This document shows, in pieces, positions 1-8,316 of a stretch of 45,588 nucleotides of DNA. Source of the DNA: Photorhabdus bodei (GTDB lineage Bacteria > Pseudomonadota > Gammaproteobacteria > Enterobacterales > Enterobacteriaceae). The notes beneath the pieces were generated by a model, which did no database searches, was not told the DNA's origin, and saw only the letters and a program-made list of their open reading frames with translations. The translations under genes and the position numbers were made by a program. The stretch lies in NCBI RefSeq assembly GCF_003287735.1, contig NZ_NSCM01000040.1, positions 1-45,588 on the forward strand, given 5' to 3'. Each line of letters opens with the position of its first letter. Position 1 is the stretch's first letter.

Positions 1-1
1 A

Positions 2-120
2 GGGGTAAGCCAAAGAGACAATGACCCTTTAGCTTGAACAAAGAGAAAGCGGCGTCATTTAGGCGCGGTCGGTAACATGCCCTTATAGGGCTAGAGCAAA
101 CCACCCGCTATGCGGGTGGT
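2..120 (+). mobile_element. Possible right-end remnant of an IS200/IS605-type element
   Basis: The window opens inside a reading frame that ends ...QRDNDPLA at a TGA at 35-37. It is followed by a small hairpin (GCCC/GGGC, 79-91) and a strong perfect one (9 bp stem, TAT loop, 100-120). A short subterminal hairpin just past a transposase gene is the layout of IS200/IS605 right ends. The transposase itself is outside the window, so family assignment is an inference from the hairpin style only. Confidence 0.35.
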
Positions 121-176
121 TATGATTTGCACGAGCAATTTAAGGTACGTTAATATTGAATAGGAATTCATTTATA

Positions 177-303
177 TATACCCGTCATCTTTCAAGTTGC
201 CTCTTTGTTGGCTGCACTCACTCACCCCGGTCACATAGTTATCTATGCTCCCGGGGATTCGCTCCCTTGCCGCCGCGATGCATCTTGAAATCCATAGGGT
301 ATA
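177..303 (+). repeat. ERIC-like palindromic repeat, copy 1
   Basis: About 127 bp, bounded by TATACCC and GGGTATA, with internal complementary segments (CAAGTTGC..., CTCCCGGGGATTC, CATCTTGAAATCC). Five other copies occur in this window, at 409, 16085, 20735, 20859 and 44430. This repeat is abundant in Photorhabdus and Xenorhabdus genomes and is non-coding. Short open frames through it (for example 156-371) are chance. Confidence 0.9.
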
Positions 304-408
304 GTCGCTATATATTTGTAAAAATCATTATAATTCATTGGAATTATTGCTATTTTTTACTCTATTTGTGATTCATCGTTTGGAATAAGTTATTTATTGT
401 TCATTATT

Positions 409-535
409 TATATCCGTCATCTTTCAAGTTGCCTCTTTGTTGGCTGCACTCGCTCACCCCGGTCACATAGTTATCTATGCTCCCGGGGATTCACTCCCTT
501 GCCGTCGCGATGCATCTTGAAATCTTTAGGGTATA
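409..535 (+). repeat. ERIC-like palindromic repeat, copy 2
   Basis: This copy has the same orientation as copy 1 and is separated from it by about 105 bp of AT-rich sequence. A few substitutions are visible: the left end is TATCCGTC rather than TACCCGTC, and the right end reads CTTTAGGGTATA. The stretch 536-801 that follows is AT-rich. It presumably holds the promoter of the ABC exporter genes, but I see no convincing -35/-10 pair or regulator site. Confidence 0.88.
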
Positions 536-822
536 TATTGAGAATGTATCTGACGATTAGGTTATTAAATGACCTAATAAAGGTATTGACATTGTAGAAT
601 AAGGTATCAATTTTATTTTTCGGCTATTTTCTTGTGATAGCGTTTATAAACATTTCAATCAGATCGTGATAAATGCGAGTATTTTGCGATAATTGCATTT
701 TGCTGAATGTGAACTAGATCTTGCTGTTGTGATCTATCTGTTATTAATAACTTTGATGTTGGCTGCATACACTGATGTTGCAAATAACATCTCTAATTTG
801 AATGAGGTGCCATAACCTAAAG

Positions 823-2550
823 ATGAAAAGCGTCATGTCAAAGAATTTAACTGTATGGCGGATACTGCTACAGAGTGCCGTACCATTTAAGGGGACAGTT
901 GTATGTGCGTTTTTGGCCTTAACCGTTACATTATCATGCGATCTAAGCGGTCCTTATATTATCAGGAATTATGTTGATAAGGCGACATCAGGAACGACTG
1001 TTGATCAACTTATCATGTTGGCAATCATTTATGTTTTTATTGCGTCGATTGGTGTTATCGGTAGTCTGGTAACCAGTTACATGAGCACCAAAGCCGGTTG
1101 GGGTATTGCTGATACCATTAGATATAAGCTCTTTCACCATGTGATGACAGTTTTACCTGTATTGGAAATAGAACGGCGATCACAGGGAGAATTGCTGGAA
1201 AATATCGAAGGTAATGCTGATATTATAGGAAAAACGATTTCTAAAGCAGGCTTTAAGGCCATTGCTAATTTAGCGCTGACACTAGGGACATTGGTCATTA
1301 TATTCAGCGTCATGCCTCAGGCTGGTATTGCCATAGCAATCGTCGTCATACTCGTGGCGTATGTGTTGATTCAGTTAACCAGACTTTCTGTTCGTCGTTG
1401 GCTAATTGCGCGAAATGAAAAAGCCCGAATCTTTGGTTTTGTCGGTGATTCATTACATGCAATGGATGATTTACAGCCACTGTCGCAGGCGCATTGGCCT
1501 GCCATTGCATTTCGTAAGATGTTGTCAATGTTGCTCAAATTTGAACGCAGTGCTTATATTGGTGGCCGGGCTTTTTGGCCAATTACCCAGATCTTCTTTG
1601 CACTCTGTTTCGGTATAGGTTTTGGTTTTGGGCTTCAATTACTTGGTGAGAACAGCTTAAGTATCGGTACATTAACGATGGTTTATCTCTACGTTGATAA
1701 ACTTCGGGAGCCGGTGGAGGATATGTCATCGGAAATAGAGCTGATACAGAAATTATTTGCTGCTTTGTCACTTTCGGCAAAAATGTTAAATGAAGGCGCT
1801 CCTGATAAATCATCGGATAATTTATTGCCTGATGGTCCTCTCGCTATCCATTTCGATAATGTTGATTTCAGTTATAACGGAGAAGAAACGCAGGTTTTGC
1901 ACGGCGTTAATTTTTACGTCGCTCCGGGGAGTAAAATTGGCATTATTGGTAGAACGGGGGCGGGAAAAAGTACCATTCTTAATTTAATGTGTGGATTTGC
2001 GCGACCCGATTCAGGAAGAGTGACCATTGGCAATGTCGATGTCTCAACGATTAAGCCGGAAGAGTTTGCGAAAAAGATTGCTGTTCTTAGTCAACGTTCT
2101 CATCTGTTTTCCGCAACATTGCGGGAAAATTTAACGCTTTTCAGTAATGAAATATCTGACGATCAAGTTTGGGAGGTTCTTCAAGAATTAGATGTGCTTG
2201 AATGGGTTAGGGCACTGCCAGATGGCCTTGATACACAGGTTGGTACTAATGGTCTGATGCTATCAGCAGGAGAAATTCAAATGATAGCGGGTGCCAGAGT
2301 GATGTTACAGCATTGCTCGTTGGTCATTATTGATGAAGGAACTTCTCAACTTGATCCCCGAACGGAAGAGAGTTGGCTGAAATTGCTTGAAAAGTTAAGT
2401 CACAATTGCACTGTCGTGATGGTCGCACATCGCCTTCACACACTTTCGGTCGTTGATGAAATTATCATTATCGATGATGGGCGGATTCAACAGCGAGTCC
2501 CCGAAGCCGAAATTGCAACGTTAACGAGCAATCATGGACTCATGGTATGA
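823..2550 (+). CDS. ABC exporter half-transporter, subunit 1 (TMD-NBD)
   Basis: A type-IV ABC exporter half. The N-terminal ~300 residues carry about six membrane segments and the C-terminal ~240 residues an ATPase. Walker A is GRTGAGKST and Walker B is LVIIDEGTSQLD, which keeps the catalytic Glu. The signature motif, however, is LSAGE instead of LSGGQ. Its stop overlaps the start of the next gene (ATGA at 2547), so the two halves are translationally coupled and almost certainly form a heterodimer. The start is uncertain: ATGs lie at 802, 823 and 835. I prefer 823 because a GAGGTG lies upstream, although the spacing is long. Location beside the NRPS/DHB genes suggests export of the product or an intermediate; YbtPQ-like uptake is an alternative. 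Confidence 0.9.
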   Translation: MKSVMSKNLTVWRILLQSAVPFKGTVVCAFLALTVTLSCDLSGPYIIRNYVDKATSGTTVDQLIMLAIIYVFIASIGVIGSLVTSYMSTKAGWGIADTIRYKLFHHVMTVLPVLEIERRSQGELLENIEGNADIIGKTISKAGFKAIANLALTLGTLVIIFSVMPQAGIAIAIVVILVAYVLIQLTRLSVRRWLIARNEKARIFGFVGDSLHAMDDLQPLSQAHWPAIAFRKMLSMLLKFERSAYIGGRAFWPITQIFFALCFGIGFGFGLQLLGENSLSIGTLTMVYLYVDKLREPVEDMSSEIELIQKLFAALSLSAKMLNEGAPDKSSDNLLPDGPLAIHFDNVDFSYNGEETQVLHGVNFYVAPGSKIGIIGRTGAGKSTILNLMCGFARPDSGRVTIGNVDVSTIKPEEFAKKIAVLSQRSHLFSATLRENLTLFSNEISDDQVWEVLQELDVLEWVRALPDGLDTQVGTNGLMLSAGEIQMIAGARVMLQHCSLVIIDEGTSQLDPRTEESWLKLLEKLSHNCTVVMVAHRLHTLSVVDEIIIIDDGRIQQRVPEAEIATLTSNHGLMV

Positions 2551-4199
2551 CTATATCCAATGTATCAACTAAGCTTAAAATGTTACCAGCCTTGATTGAG
2601 CTGGTAAAAAAGTTTGCTCCGCTCTATTTCATTACCATGTTCGTGTGGACACTGATGCATGGTTTTCCTCTATTGATTGGTTACTTAATCAGTAAATTAC
2701 TCGATAGAGCGATGAATGAGCCAACTCACCCTGTCGTCTGGTGGTTGCTTGCCTCTGCGATTGCCACAATGGTCTTGCGATCGCTGTTTCTGTTCCTGGG
2801 GTTAACCTTTGATTTTACGTTAATCTTCAAAGTCAGTGCTTACCTGAAAGAGCGGGTTTTATGGGGAGTAAGCCATTGTTCCCGTAATCAGAGACAGACT
2901 TTTTCTCAAGGCGATATTCTGAACCGTATTCGTGATGATAGTGATGAAATTGCCGAGTTTCTAAGTTGGACCTCTGATTTTATTTACCGCGCATTACTTT
3001 TAATTATCGCATTAGTTGTGCTTATCAACACTGACATAATAACCACACTTGCTCTTATGCCTATGATTGTGGGCCTTTGGGTCGGGGCGATACTTAAACG
3101 CAAGGTAGGGAATTTACAGAAGAGTAAACGTCAATCGCAAGGGGACATTGCCGGTAAGATTACTGATGTCTTAACGGGTATACGCGATCTGCGCCTTGGC
3201 AACAAAATGGAGGGGCAGATTGAGAGGTTGTCGCGGAAATTTGTCAATCGACGGGCGATTCAAGCTAAACATCAGGTATTTACTGACCTTCTTTCTGGGC
3301 TGTTCAAAAATATTGTCATACTTGGAACGTCGGCTGTTTTATTGATAGTGAGTAAACGGATCGTTGATGGCAGTTTTACTGTAGGGAATCTGGCACTATT
3401 TTTGACCTATATCGGTTGGATCAGTGAACAGATACTCTTCTTTGGTCGGTCGGTTGCCTATTACAAAAATGCTGATGTGTGTTATGGCCGAATCAGGCAG
3501 TTTCTGGCAAATAAAGTAGATAAAAAAGAGAGCAAAGAATATGGGCAAGATGAAATCCTGCATAAGCTAAGTGTTAATCATCTAACTTACTCGAAAACTC
3601 AGCCCCCTGTTTCGTTTGAGGCAACGGCTAATCAGGTTATTGGCATTGTCGGTGATATTGGTTCGGGTAAAACCACCTTTTTGCGTTACCTTATTGGTCT
3701 GGAAAAATCCAGTTCCGGCAGTGTACTTTGGAATAACAGAGAGGTTCTGGGCAATGAAAACTGGTGGCGGAATCCACGTATCGGATATGCCAGACAGAAA
3801 GCGGGTTTTTTTGGTGGAACCGTAAGGCAAAACCTCGCGTTGGGTGATAAGGATATCGATGATGATGTCATGGTACGGGCGCTGGAGGCGGTAGGTTTGA
3901 CGCCCGGCTCATATGAATTGCCAGAAGGACTCGATACCGTTATTAACTCTGGCAGTGCCGGTCAATTATCTGGCGGCCAGCGTCAACGTTTGGCATTGGC
4001 CCGGATGTTATGTCGTCCCGCTGACGTTTATATTGTTGATAACTGCGATTCATCATTAGATACGGATACGGCCCGTCGTTTATGGTCTACCTTACCTGAG
4101 TGCTGGCCCGGTCTGTGGATTGTTGTTTCACAAAATGCGGATCTTCTCGCTAAGGCGGACCATATTGTTACCGTTCAACGGCGGAGAGAGTTAGCATAA
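2547..4199 (+). CDS. ABC exporter half-transporter, subunit 2 (TMD-NBD)
   Basis: A 550-residue partner of the preceding half-transporter, starting inside its stop codon (ATGA). About six hydrophobic segments precede the nucleotide-binding domain. Walker A is GDIGSGKTT and the signature is the canonical LSGGQRQRLALARML. Walker B reads VYIVDNCDSSLD, so the catalytic Glu after the Walker Asp is Asn. Subunit 1 has the opposite pattern (normal Walker B, altered signature), so the dimer would have one consensus and one degenerate ATP site, as in TAP and other heterodimeric exporters. A hairpin (CCACTCCT/AGGAGTGG, 4212-4239) follows the stop but lacks a T tract. Confidence 0.9.
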   Translation: MTISNVSTKLKMLPALIELVKKFAPLYFITMFVWTLMHGFPLLIGYLISKLLDRAMNEPTHPVVWWLLASAIATMVLRSLFLFLGLTFDFTLIFKVSAYLKERVLWGVSHCSRNQRQTFSQGDILNRIRDDSDEIAEFLSWTSDFIYRALLLIIALVVLINTDIITTLALMPMIVGLWVGAILKRKVGNLQKSKRQSQGDIAGKITDVLTGIRDLRLGNKMEGQIERLSRKFVNRRAIQAKHQVFTDLLSGLFKNIVILGTSAVLLIVSKRIVDGSFTVGNLALFLTYIGWISEQILFFGRSVAYYKNADVCYGRIRQFLANKVDKKESKEYGQDEILHKLSVNHLTYSKTQPPVSFEATANQVIGIVGDIGSGKTTFLRYLIGLEKSSSGSVLWNNREVLGNENWWRNPRIGYARQKAGFFGGTVRQNLALGDKDIDDDVMVRALEAVGLTPGSYELPEGLDTVINSGSAGQLSGGQRQRLALARMLCRPADVYIVDNCDSSLDTDTARRLWSTLPECWPGLWIVVSQNADLLAKADHIVTVQRRRELA

Positions 4200-4291
4200 T
4201 CCACTTGATATCCACTCCTGGCTAAGTTGGTAGGAGTGGGTGTCAATAATGAAATGGTTTATATTTTTTCCATATCTGGTGAGGGGCGATT

Positions 4292-4402
4292 ATGAATAAA
4301 AAAGCTATTTCTACTATGAAACTTGAATCAGATTTGCATGATTACTTCGTGGCTGCTACTGCGGTGAATATGTGGGTATTTGCAATAGGGTTGAGTTGGT
4401 AG
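4292..4402 (+). pseudogene. Truncated copy of the RHH antitoxin gene
   Basis: The first ~24 codons (MNKKAISTMKLESDLHDYF...) are a close match to the intact antitoxin at 4573. The frame then diverges and stops after 36 residues. The match covers only the DNA-binding beta strand and first helix of a ribbon-helix-helix protein. This is the relic of a duplicated toxin-antitoxin unit. A short open frame at 4443-4526 (MVKIADYPQMKNYAWYL...) is probably another gene fragment. Confidence 0.65.
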
Positions 4403-4442
4403 TTCACTCTGCTATATTGTAAATATGAAAAGAGAGATTGTT

Positions 4443-4526
4443 ATGGTAAAAATCGCTGATTATCCACAAATGAAAAATTATGCTTGGTATCTGGCTGAGG
4501 ATACTGAGCTAACGTGTTATTTGTAG
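4443..4526 (+). pseudogene. 27-codon gene fragment of unknown origin
   Basis: A short frame MVKIADYPQMKNYAWYLAED... preceded by an AGAGAG purine tract. It resembles the beginning of small proteins often found beside toxin-antitoxin loci (DYPQLK..AW motif) but stops after 27 codons. It lies between the truncated and the intact antitoxin copies. Whether it is translated cannot be told from the sequence; I treat it as debris. Confidence 0.3.
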
Positions 4527-4572
4527 GTAATGAAATGATATATACTTTTTTTATATCAAACGAGGAGGAACT

Positions 4573-4821
4573 ATGGGTAAACAAGCTGTTTTTACTATGA
4601 AACTTGAATCAGATCTGCGCGATCACTTTATGGCTGCCACGGCAGCAGAATACCGCTCAGCCTCTCAAGTTGTCCGTGAACTGATGCGTGAATATGTCCA
4701 GCGTCATAAATATCGTGCTTTCCTTCAGGAAAAGGTTGATATCGTACGCCAATCTGTAAAAGAGAGTAATGGTGTTGAACATAGCGACGTAAAAGCGATT
4801 TTTTCGGCTCGAAGAGAATAG
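4573..4821 (+). CDS. Ribbon-helix-helix antitoxin (ParD/RelB-type)
   Basis: An 82-residue protein with a good Shine-Dalgarno (GAGGAGG) just upstream. The N-terminal FTMKLESDLRDHFMAATAA is a MetJ/Arc-type ribbon-helix-helix DNA-binding start. The rest is helical and charged, as in toxin-neutralising tails of ParD/RelB antitoxins. The reading frame of its expected partner toxin follows immediately but has lost its 5' part, so this looks like an orphan antitoxin. Such proteins normally repress their own promoter, here probably within 4530-4570. The family call is fair; the exact subfamily is not resolved. Confidence 0.75.
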   Translation: MGKQAVFTMKLESDLRDHFMAATAAEYRSASQVVRELMREYVQRHKYRAFLQEKVDIVRQSVKESNGVEHSDVKAIFSARRE

Positions 4822-4837
4822 GTCATGCCGGGGAGAT

Positions 4838-4954
4838 CTCTTCTCTGGTACTTTGGAGATTTTTCCACACGGACACTATCGACTGGTTTATGAGATAAGT
4901 AGTGAAACTGTCTGGATTTTAACTTTAGTGCATACATCACGGTTGTGGCCGTAA
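4838..4954 (+). pseudogene. 3' remnant of a ParE/RelE-type toxin gene
   Basis: A frame ending at the TAA at 4952-4954 encodes EIFPHGHYRLVYEISSETVW followed by ILTLVHTSRLWP. This is the characteristic last third of ParE/RelE toxins (HYRLVYE core strand, LVHTxRxWP tail). No start codon or N-terminal half is present in frame; an ATG at 4825 is in another frame. The antitoxin gene ends at 4821, so the toxin lost its 5' half by deletion while the antitoxin survived. Confidence 0.7.
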
Positions 4955-4970
4955 TAAGTTGAGTAATTAC

Positions 4971-6146
4971 ATGCTTATTAAGAATTTAATTGTCACATTG
5001 GAAGGTGAAATACAAATATTAATAACCACATTGCTTAATGAGCAATGGGAAGCCGCCAGGGAATTAATGAATGAATCATTGCGTATGGCGGCTGATGATT
5101 TGGCTTTAACTGTATTGGCAGACAGTTTGTGTAACTCAGATATCGATATTATTTACCACCAGCAAGGTGCTTGTCATTTGCGGCTAAATACTCTCAATGG
5201 AAAGTTCAATCTTTATATTGGGATTAAAGATCGGCAAATTAATTCTCTCACGTTATCTCGATGCCCAATACCTGATGCGTATGCAAAACAGGGTATTTTT
5301 ATCGAAAAAACGTTAAAGACGTTTGGTCTTAGAGATGTCCCGGATGGTTTGGTATGTTTGCCATCACCCTATAATGATGCCAAAGCACTTGTACTATTGC
5401 TTGCGGGTTCTGGTCCGCATTCGATGGATTATGATGTTGGGCCTAATCCACTGTTTCGTATGTTGGCACATGAATTAAGTCAATATGGAATTGCGAGTGT
5501 ACGTTTTGACAAACGTTATTACCGTATCCAGCAGAGAAATATGAACCCTGAGGTTGTCGATCTCAATACGGAAATTGTTGATGATGCTTGTAATATTCTG
5601 ACTGGTTTGATGGGACATGTTGAATTTCACGATGTGCCAGTATTTCTGGTTGGGCACAGTTTTGGCGGATATGTCAGCCCATTAATTGCAAAGAACTTAC
5701 AGCAAAAATCGGGTTTAAATGTTACGGGTATTGCGATGTTGGCGGCGCCTTTCCGTAATTTACTCCGGGTGATTTTATCCCAATTACCCAGTGGGAAAGA
5801 GCAAGATACAGTATCTCTTGAGCGCTTTTTGTCAGTGCCGGATAGTTATCTCAAACAGATTGAGAATTATCATGCATTTGACTGCTTAAACAGCTTGCCT
5901 GCAATGCCGTTATTTTTTGCCCAGGGAGATCAGGATTTCCAGATTTTGCATAATGTTGATTTCACGATGTGGAAAACTGCACTGCAAAATAATAGGCAGA
6001 CAGAGTTCAAACTCTACACTGGATTGAATCATATTTTATTGCCTACAACAGGATGTGATGGTGGAGAGGATTATTTGCAACCAGGTCAGATACCGGAGCA
6101 GGTAATTGCGGATCTGTCTGCGTGGATCATCCACCATTCATCATGA
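4971..6146 (+). CDS. Alpha/beta hydrolase with N-terminal DUF3887-like domain
   Basis: About 391 residues from the ATG at 4971; a TTG at 4959 is an alternative start. The first ~100 residues are helical and resemble the DUF3887 module that precedes some esterases. The hydrolase part begins at LLLAGSGPHSMDYDVGPN, an oxyanion-type loop. The nucleophile elbow is GHSFGG (Ser at about residue 230), with the likely acid in QGDQDF and the His in GLNHILLP. No signal peptide is seen, so it is probably cytoplasmic. It converges on the minus-strand carrier-protein gene (14 bp gap). Its place in the locus suggests a role in trimming or releasing the peptide product, for instance as an external thioesterase or siderophore-type esterase. 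This is inference. Confidence 0.75.
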   Translation: MLIKNLIVTLEGEIQILITTLLNEQWEAARELMNESLRMAADDLALTVLADSLCNSDIDIIYHQQGACHLRLNTLNGKFNLYIGIKDRQINSLTLSRCPIPDAYAKQGIFIEKTLKTFGLRDVPDGLVCLPSPYNDAKALVLLLAGSGPHSMDYDVGPNPLFRMLAHELSQYGIASVRFDKRYYRIQQRNMNPEVVDLNTEIVDDACNILTGLMGHVEFHDVPVFLVGHSFGGYVSPLIAKNLQQKSGLNVTGIAMLAAPFRNLLRVILSQLPSGKEQDTVSLERFLSVPDSYLKQIENYHAFDCLNSLPAMPLFFAQGDQDFQILHNVDFTMWKTALQNNRQTEFKLYTGLNHILLPTTGCDGGEDYLQPGQIPEQVIADLSAWIIHHSS

Positions 6147-6159
6147 AATAATGAAAGCG

Positions 6160-6390
6160 CTATTTATCTTTTGCCAGCAGTTTGACCCAATCGTTAATTG
6201 TCGGCCATCGCGCTAAATCTGCAAAGTTGACTGGATACCCCGCACATTTTAGCTTATCAACCAGCATCAGCATTTTTATCGAATCGAAACCGATATCAAA
6301 AAGATTTTCATCCTCTGGTATTATTTCTGCTTCCGGGTGAAGCGCTCTGATTTCTCGATGTAAAATTTCATAGATAAGCTGATTTTTCAT
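6160..6390 (-). CDS. Free-standing aryl/peptidyl carrier protein
   Basis: A 76-residue carrier protein. The phosphopantetheine attachment motif is FDIGFDSIKML with Ser37. The ending RWPTINDWVKLL is typical of the aryl carrier domain of EntB/VibB. The start at 6390 is set by a GGAG Shine-Dalgarno; a longer upstream frame is not needed. It is the last gene of the minus-strand operon, 34 bp after the permease gene. The isochorismatase at 19193 lacks the C-terminal carrier domain that EntB has, so this protein probably carries the dihydroxybenzoyl group loaded by the ligase at 17536. It could instead carry an amino acid, but the only adenylating enzymes here are that ligase and the NRPS A domain. 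Confidence 0.85.
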   Translation of the reverse strand: MKNQLIYEILHREIRALHPEAEIIPEDENLFDIGFDSIKMLMLVDKLKCAGYPVNFADLARWPTINDWVKLLAKDK

Positions 6391-6424
6391 TGTGTCTCCA
6401 AAAAGTTTTATGAAACAAAACAAG

Positions 6425-7654
6425 TTACAATTCTCTGATACCTTCGATTGGCGCTGATGCGGCTGCGCGATGTGATGGATATACACCAAATACTACGGTA
6501 ATAAAGCAGGCTGCGAGGGAAGCGAGTAAAAAGGAGTAGAAAGAGAAACCAACCGCAATATCAAATAGTAATAAAATTCTGAAACCGATAAATGAGAATA
6601 ACAATCCTAATAATGTTCCCAATAATGAAATTAAAAATGCTTCAGTAAGAAACTGGTAAAAAATATCGGAATAACTTGCCCCTACAGCAAGCCGTATACC
6701 AATTTCTCTTCTACGTTCTTTAACACTGATTAAAATCGTATTCATCACACTGACGCCCGCAACAAAGAGGGTCACTGATGATATTGACAGTAGGAAAAGA
6801 TTAATTTTTGACTGGGTCTCATGCAACGTTTTCAACAACTCGGTGGTATTACGTACCTCATAGCTTTGTTGATGTTTAAACCGTGACAACCGTTGTTCAA
6901 CAGCGTATTTAACCGGCTCAATATGGGAGGCATCTTTGGCTTTCAACACCATACCGCCAGGAGGTGTATGGCCGAACAGCCGTACCAAATAGCTGTTGCC
7001 TGGCAAAAATGCGGCATCATCGACGCCTGCATCCATGCCTTCGCCTTTCTGTGTCAGGATACCGATAACTTGCATTGAGATGTCGTTGATCTTAATGCTC
7101 TGCTCAAATGCGGTTTCTTTTTGTGGAAAGAGTCGCTCGGCCAGAGATGCTCCCAAAACCACGACATTTGCCAAGGCAGCATCGTCTTGTGGTGTGTAAA
7201 AACGTCCACGATCAATCACCAGATTACGGATAATCGCGATATTTGCATTAGCGCCAATCAATTGAGCATCAGCAGAGCCTTGTGGCGAAACTATTGTTCC
7301 TGGCGCAGTATAAAATAGAGTGCTGTGGCTAATATGCGGATTACCTGAAAGTGACGTTATATCCTCTTGCGTCAGATAATTATTATGGGAATCGAAAGCG
7401 CCGTTTTTTTGTCCCTTGTATTTTACTGAAATGATATTACTTCCCATTGAAGAAACCATCTTAACAATATGATGCTTGGTTTCTGTACCAATTGCTTGCA
7501 TGATCACAATCGAAGCTACTCCGATGGCAATGCATAATAGAGTCAAGAAGACTCGTGTTTTATGAGCGGTAAGAGAGCGTACCGCCATTTTGAGGTTGAA
7601 CAGGATAACGGTTAAGTAAGCATTGAATCTTAAGGTTATTTTACTCATGCTCAT
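6425..7654 (-). CDS. MacB-type FtsX-family permease (no ATPase domain)
   Basis: A 409-residue inner-membrane permease. An N-terminal membrane helix (VFLTLLCIAIGVASIVIM) is followed by a ~200-residue periplasmic MacB_PCD domain. Three C-terminal helices enclose the NTILISVKERRREIGIRLAVGA segment typical of FtsX/MacB. Unlike MacB, the ATPase is a separate gene. I choose the ATG at 7654 because it forms an ATGA overlap with the ATPase stop. With the ATPase and the MacA-like adaptor it should make a tripartite pump that uses an outer-membrane TolC from elsewhere. The operon context points to export of the NRPS product or precursor. Confidence 0.9.
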   Translation of the reverse strand: MSMSKITLRFNAYLTVILFNLKMAVRSLTAHKTRVFLTLLCIAIGVASIVIMQAIGTETKHHIVKMVSSMGSNIISVKYKGQKNGAFDSHNNYLTQEDITSLSGNPHISHSTLFYTAPGTIVSPQGSADAQLIGANANIAIIRNLVIDRGRFYTPQDDAALANVVVLGASLAERLFPQKETAFEQSIKINDISMQVIGILTQKGEGMDAGVDDAAFLPGNSYLVRLFGHTPPGGMVLKAKDASHIEPVKYAVEQRLSRFKHQQSYEVRNTTELLKTLHETQSKINLFLLSISSVTLFVAGVSVMNTILISVKERRREIGIRLAVGASYSDIFYQFLTEAFLISLLGTLLGLLFSFIGFRILLLFDIAVGFSFYSFLLASLAACFITVVFGVYPSHRAAASAPIEGIREL

Positions 7655-8316
7655 TGAGCCACCAAACAACCACTGTCCAGATATAGCCGGCGTTTGGCAT
7701 ATTCAGCAACAACTTGGTCATGTGTTACTAGAATGATGCCGCATCCATTATGATGTAATTCAGTAAAAAGTTGCATGAGGTTGGTCGCATTAGTGGTATC
7801 TAACGCGCCGGTAGGTTCATCAGCAATAATAAACTTTGGATTGTTGATCAAAGCGCGAGCGACAGCAACGCGTTGCTGTTCTCCCCCTGATAGATGGCGC
7901 GGGTATTTATCTAATAAATTGTCAAGCTGGAGACGATCGATTAAGTAACGGAAATGTTCTCTGTCATAATTGAAGTTTCTTTTTGAGTAGTACATGGGCA
8001 TCAAGATATTTTCATCAATGCGGTAGTTTTCCAGCAGGTTATAATTTTGAAAGACAAAGCCAAAATATTTTCGCCGTAAAAGCGCCAATGAGTAAATCTT
8101 TTGCTGAGTTACCGTGAGATCGTTAATAAGATATTCTCCCGCACTGGCGATATCCAAAAGCCCTATTATATTCAATAAGGTACTTTTCCCTGAACCGGAG
8201 CGACCAAGAATAGCAACATAATCATTCTGGTCTATGGTTAAGCAAATATCTTTCAGGACAAGATGCTGTTTACCCTCATTACCATAGGTTTTGCAGATAT
8301 TATTTAGCGTTATCAT
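7651..8316 (-). CDS. ABC transporter ATPase (MacB/LolD type)
   Basis: A 221-residue ATPase with Walker A GRSGSGKST, signature LSGGEQQRVAVARAL and Walker B FIIADEPTGALD followed by a switch His (LVTHD). The length and motifs are those of the LolD/MacB/FtsE branch that powers mechanotransmission permeases. The start MITLNNICKTYG at 8316 lies 17 bp inside the adaptor gene, and the stop overlaps the permease start, so all three pump genes are tightly coupled. It works on the cytoplasmic face with the separate permease. Confidence 0.92.
   Translation of the reverse strand: MITLNNICKTYGNEGKQHLVLKDICLTIDQNDYVAILGRSGSGKSTLLNIIGLLDIASAGEYLINDLTVTQQKIYSLALLRRKYFGFVFQNYNLLENYRIDENILMPMYYSKRNFNYDREHFRYLIDRLQLDNLLDKYPRHLSGGEQQRVAVARALINNPKFIIADEPTGALDTTNATNLMQLFTELHHNGCGIILVTHDQVVAEYAKRRLYLDSGCLVAQ

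Noticed and set aside
177..535. Repeats at 177 and 409 as the start of a CRISPR array
   Set aside because: The units are 127 bp palindromes with the same sequence found at five further sites in both orientations; this is ERIC, not CRISPR.
156..597. Two open frames encoding very similar 66-71 residue peptides
   Set aside because: Both are read-throughs of the two ERIC repeats. Similar peptides come from repeat identity, not from genes.
4212..4239. Hairpin after the ABC exporter as a rho-independent terminator
   Set aside because: The stem is good but no T tract follows (GTCAATAATG), so I list it only as a hairpin in the gene entry.
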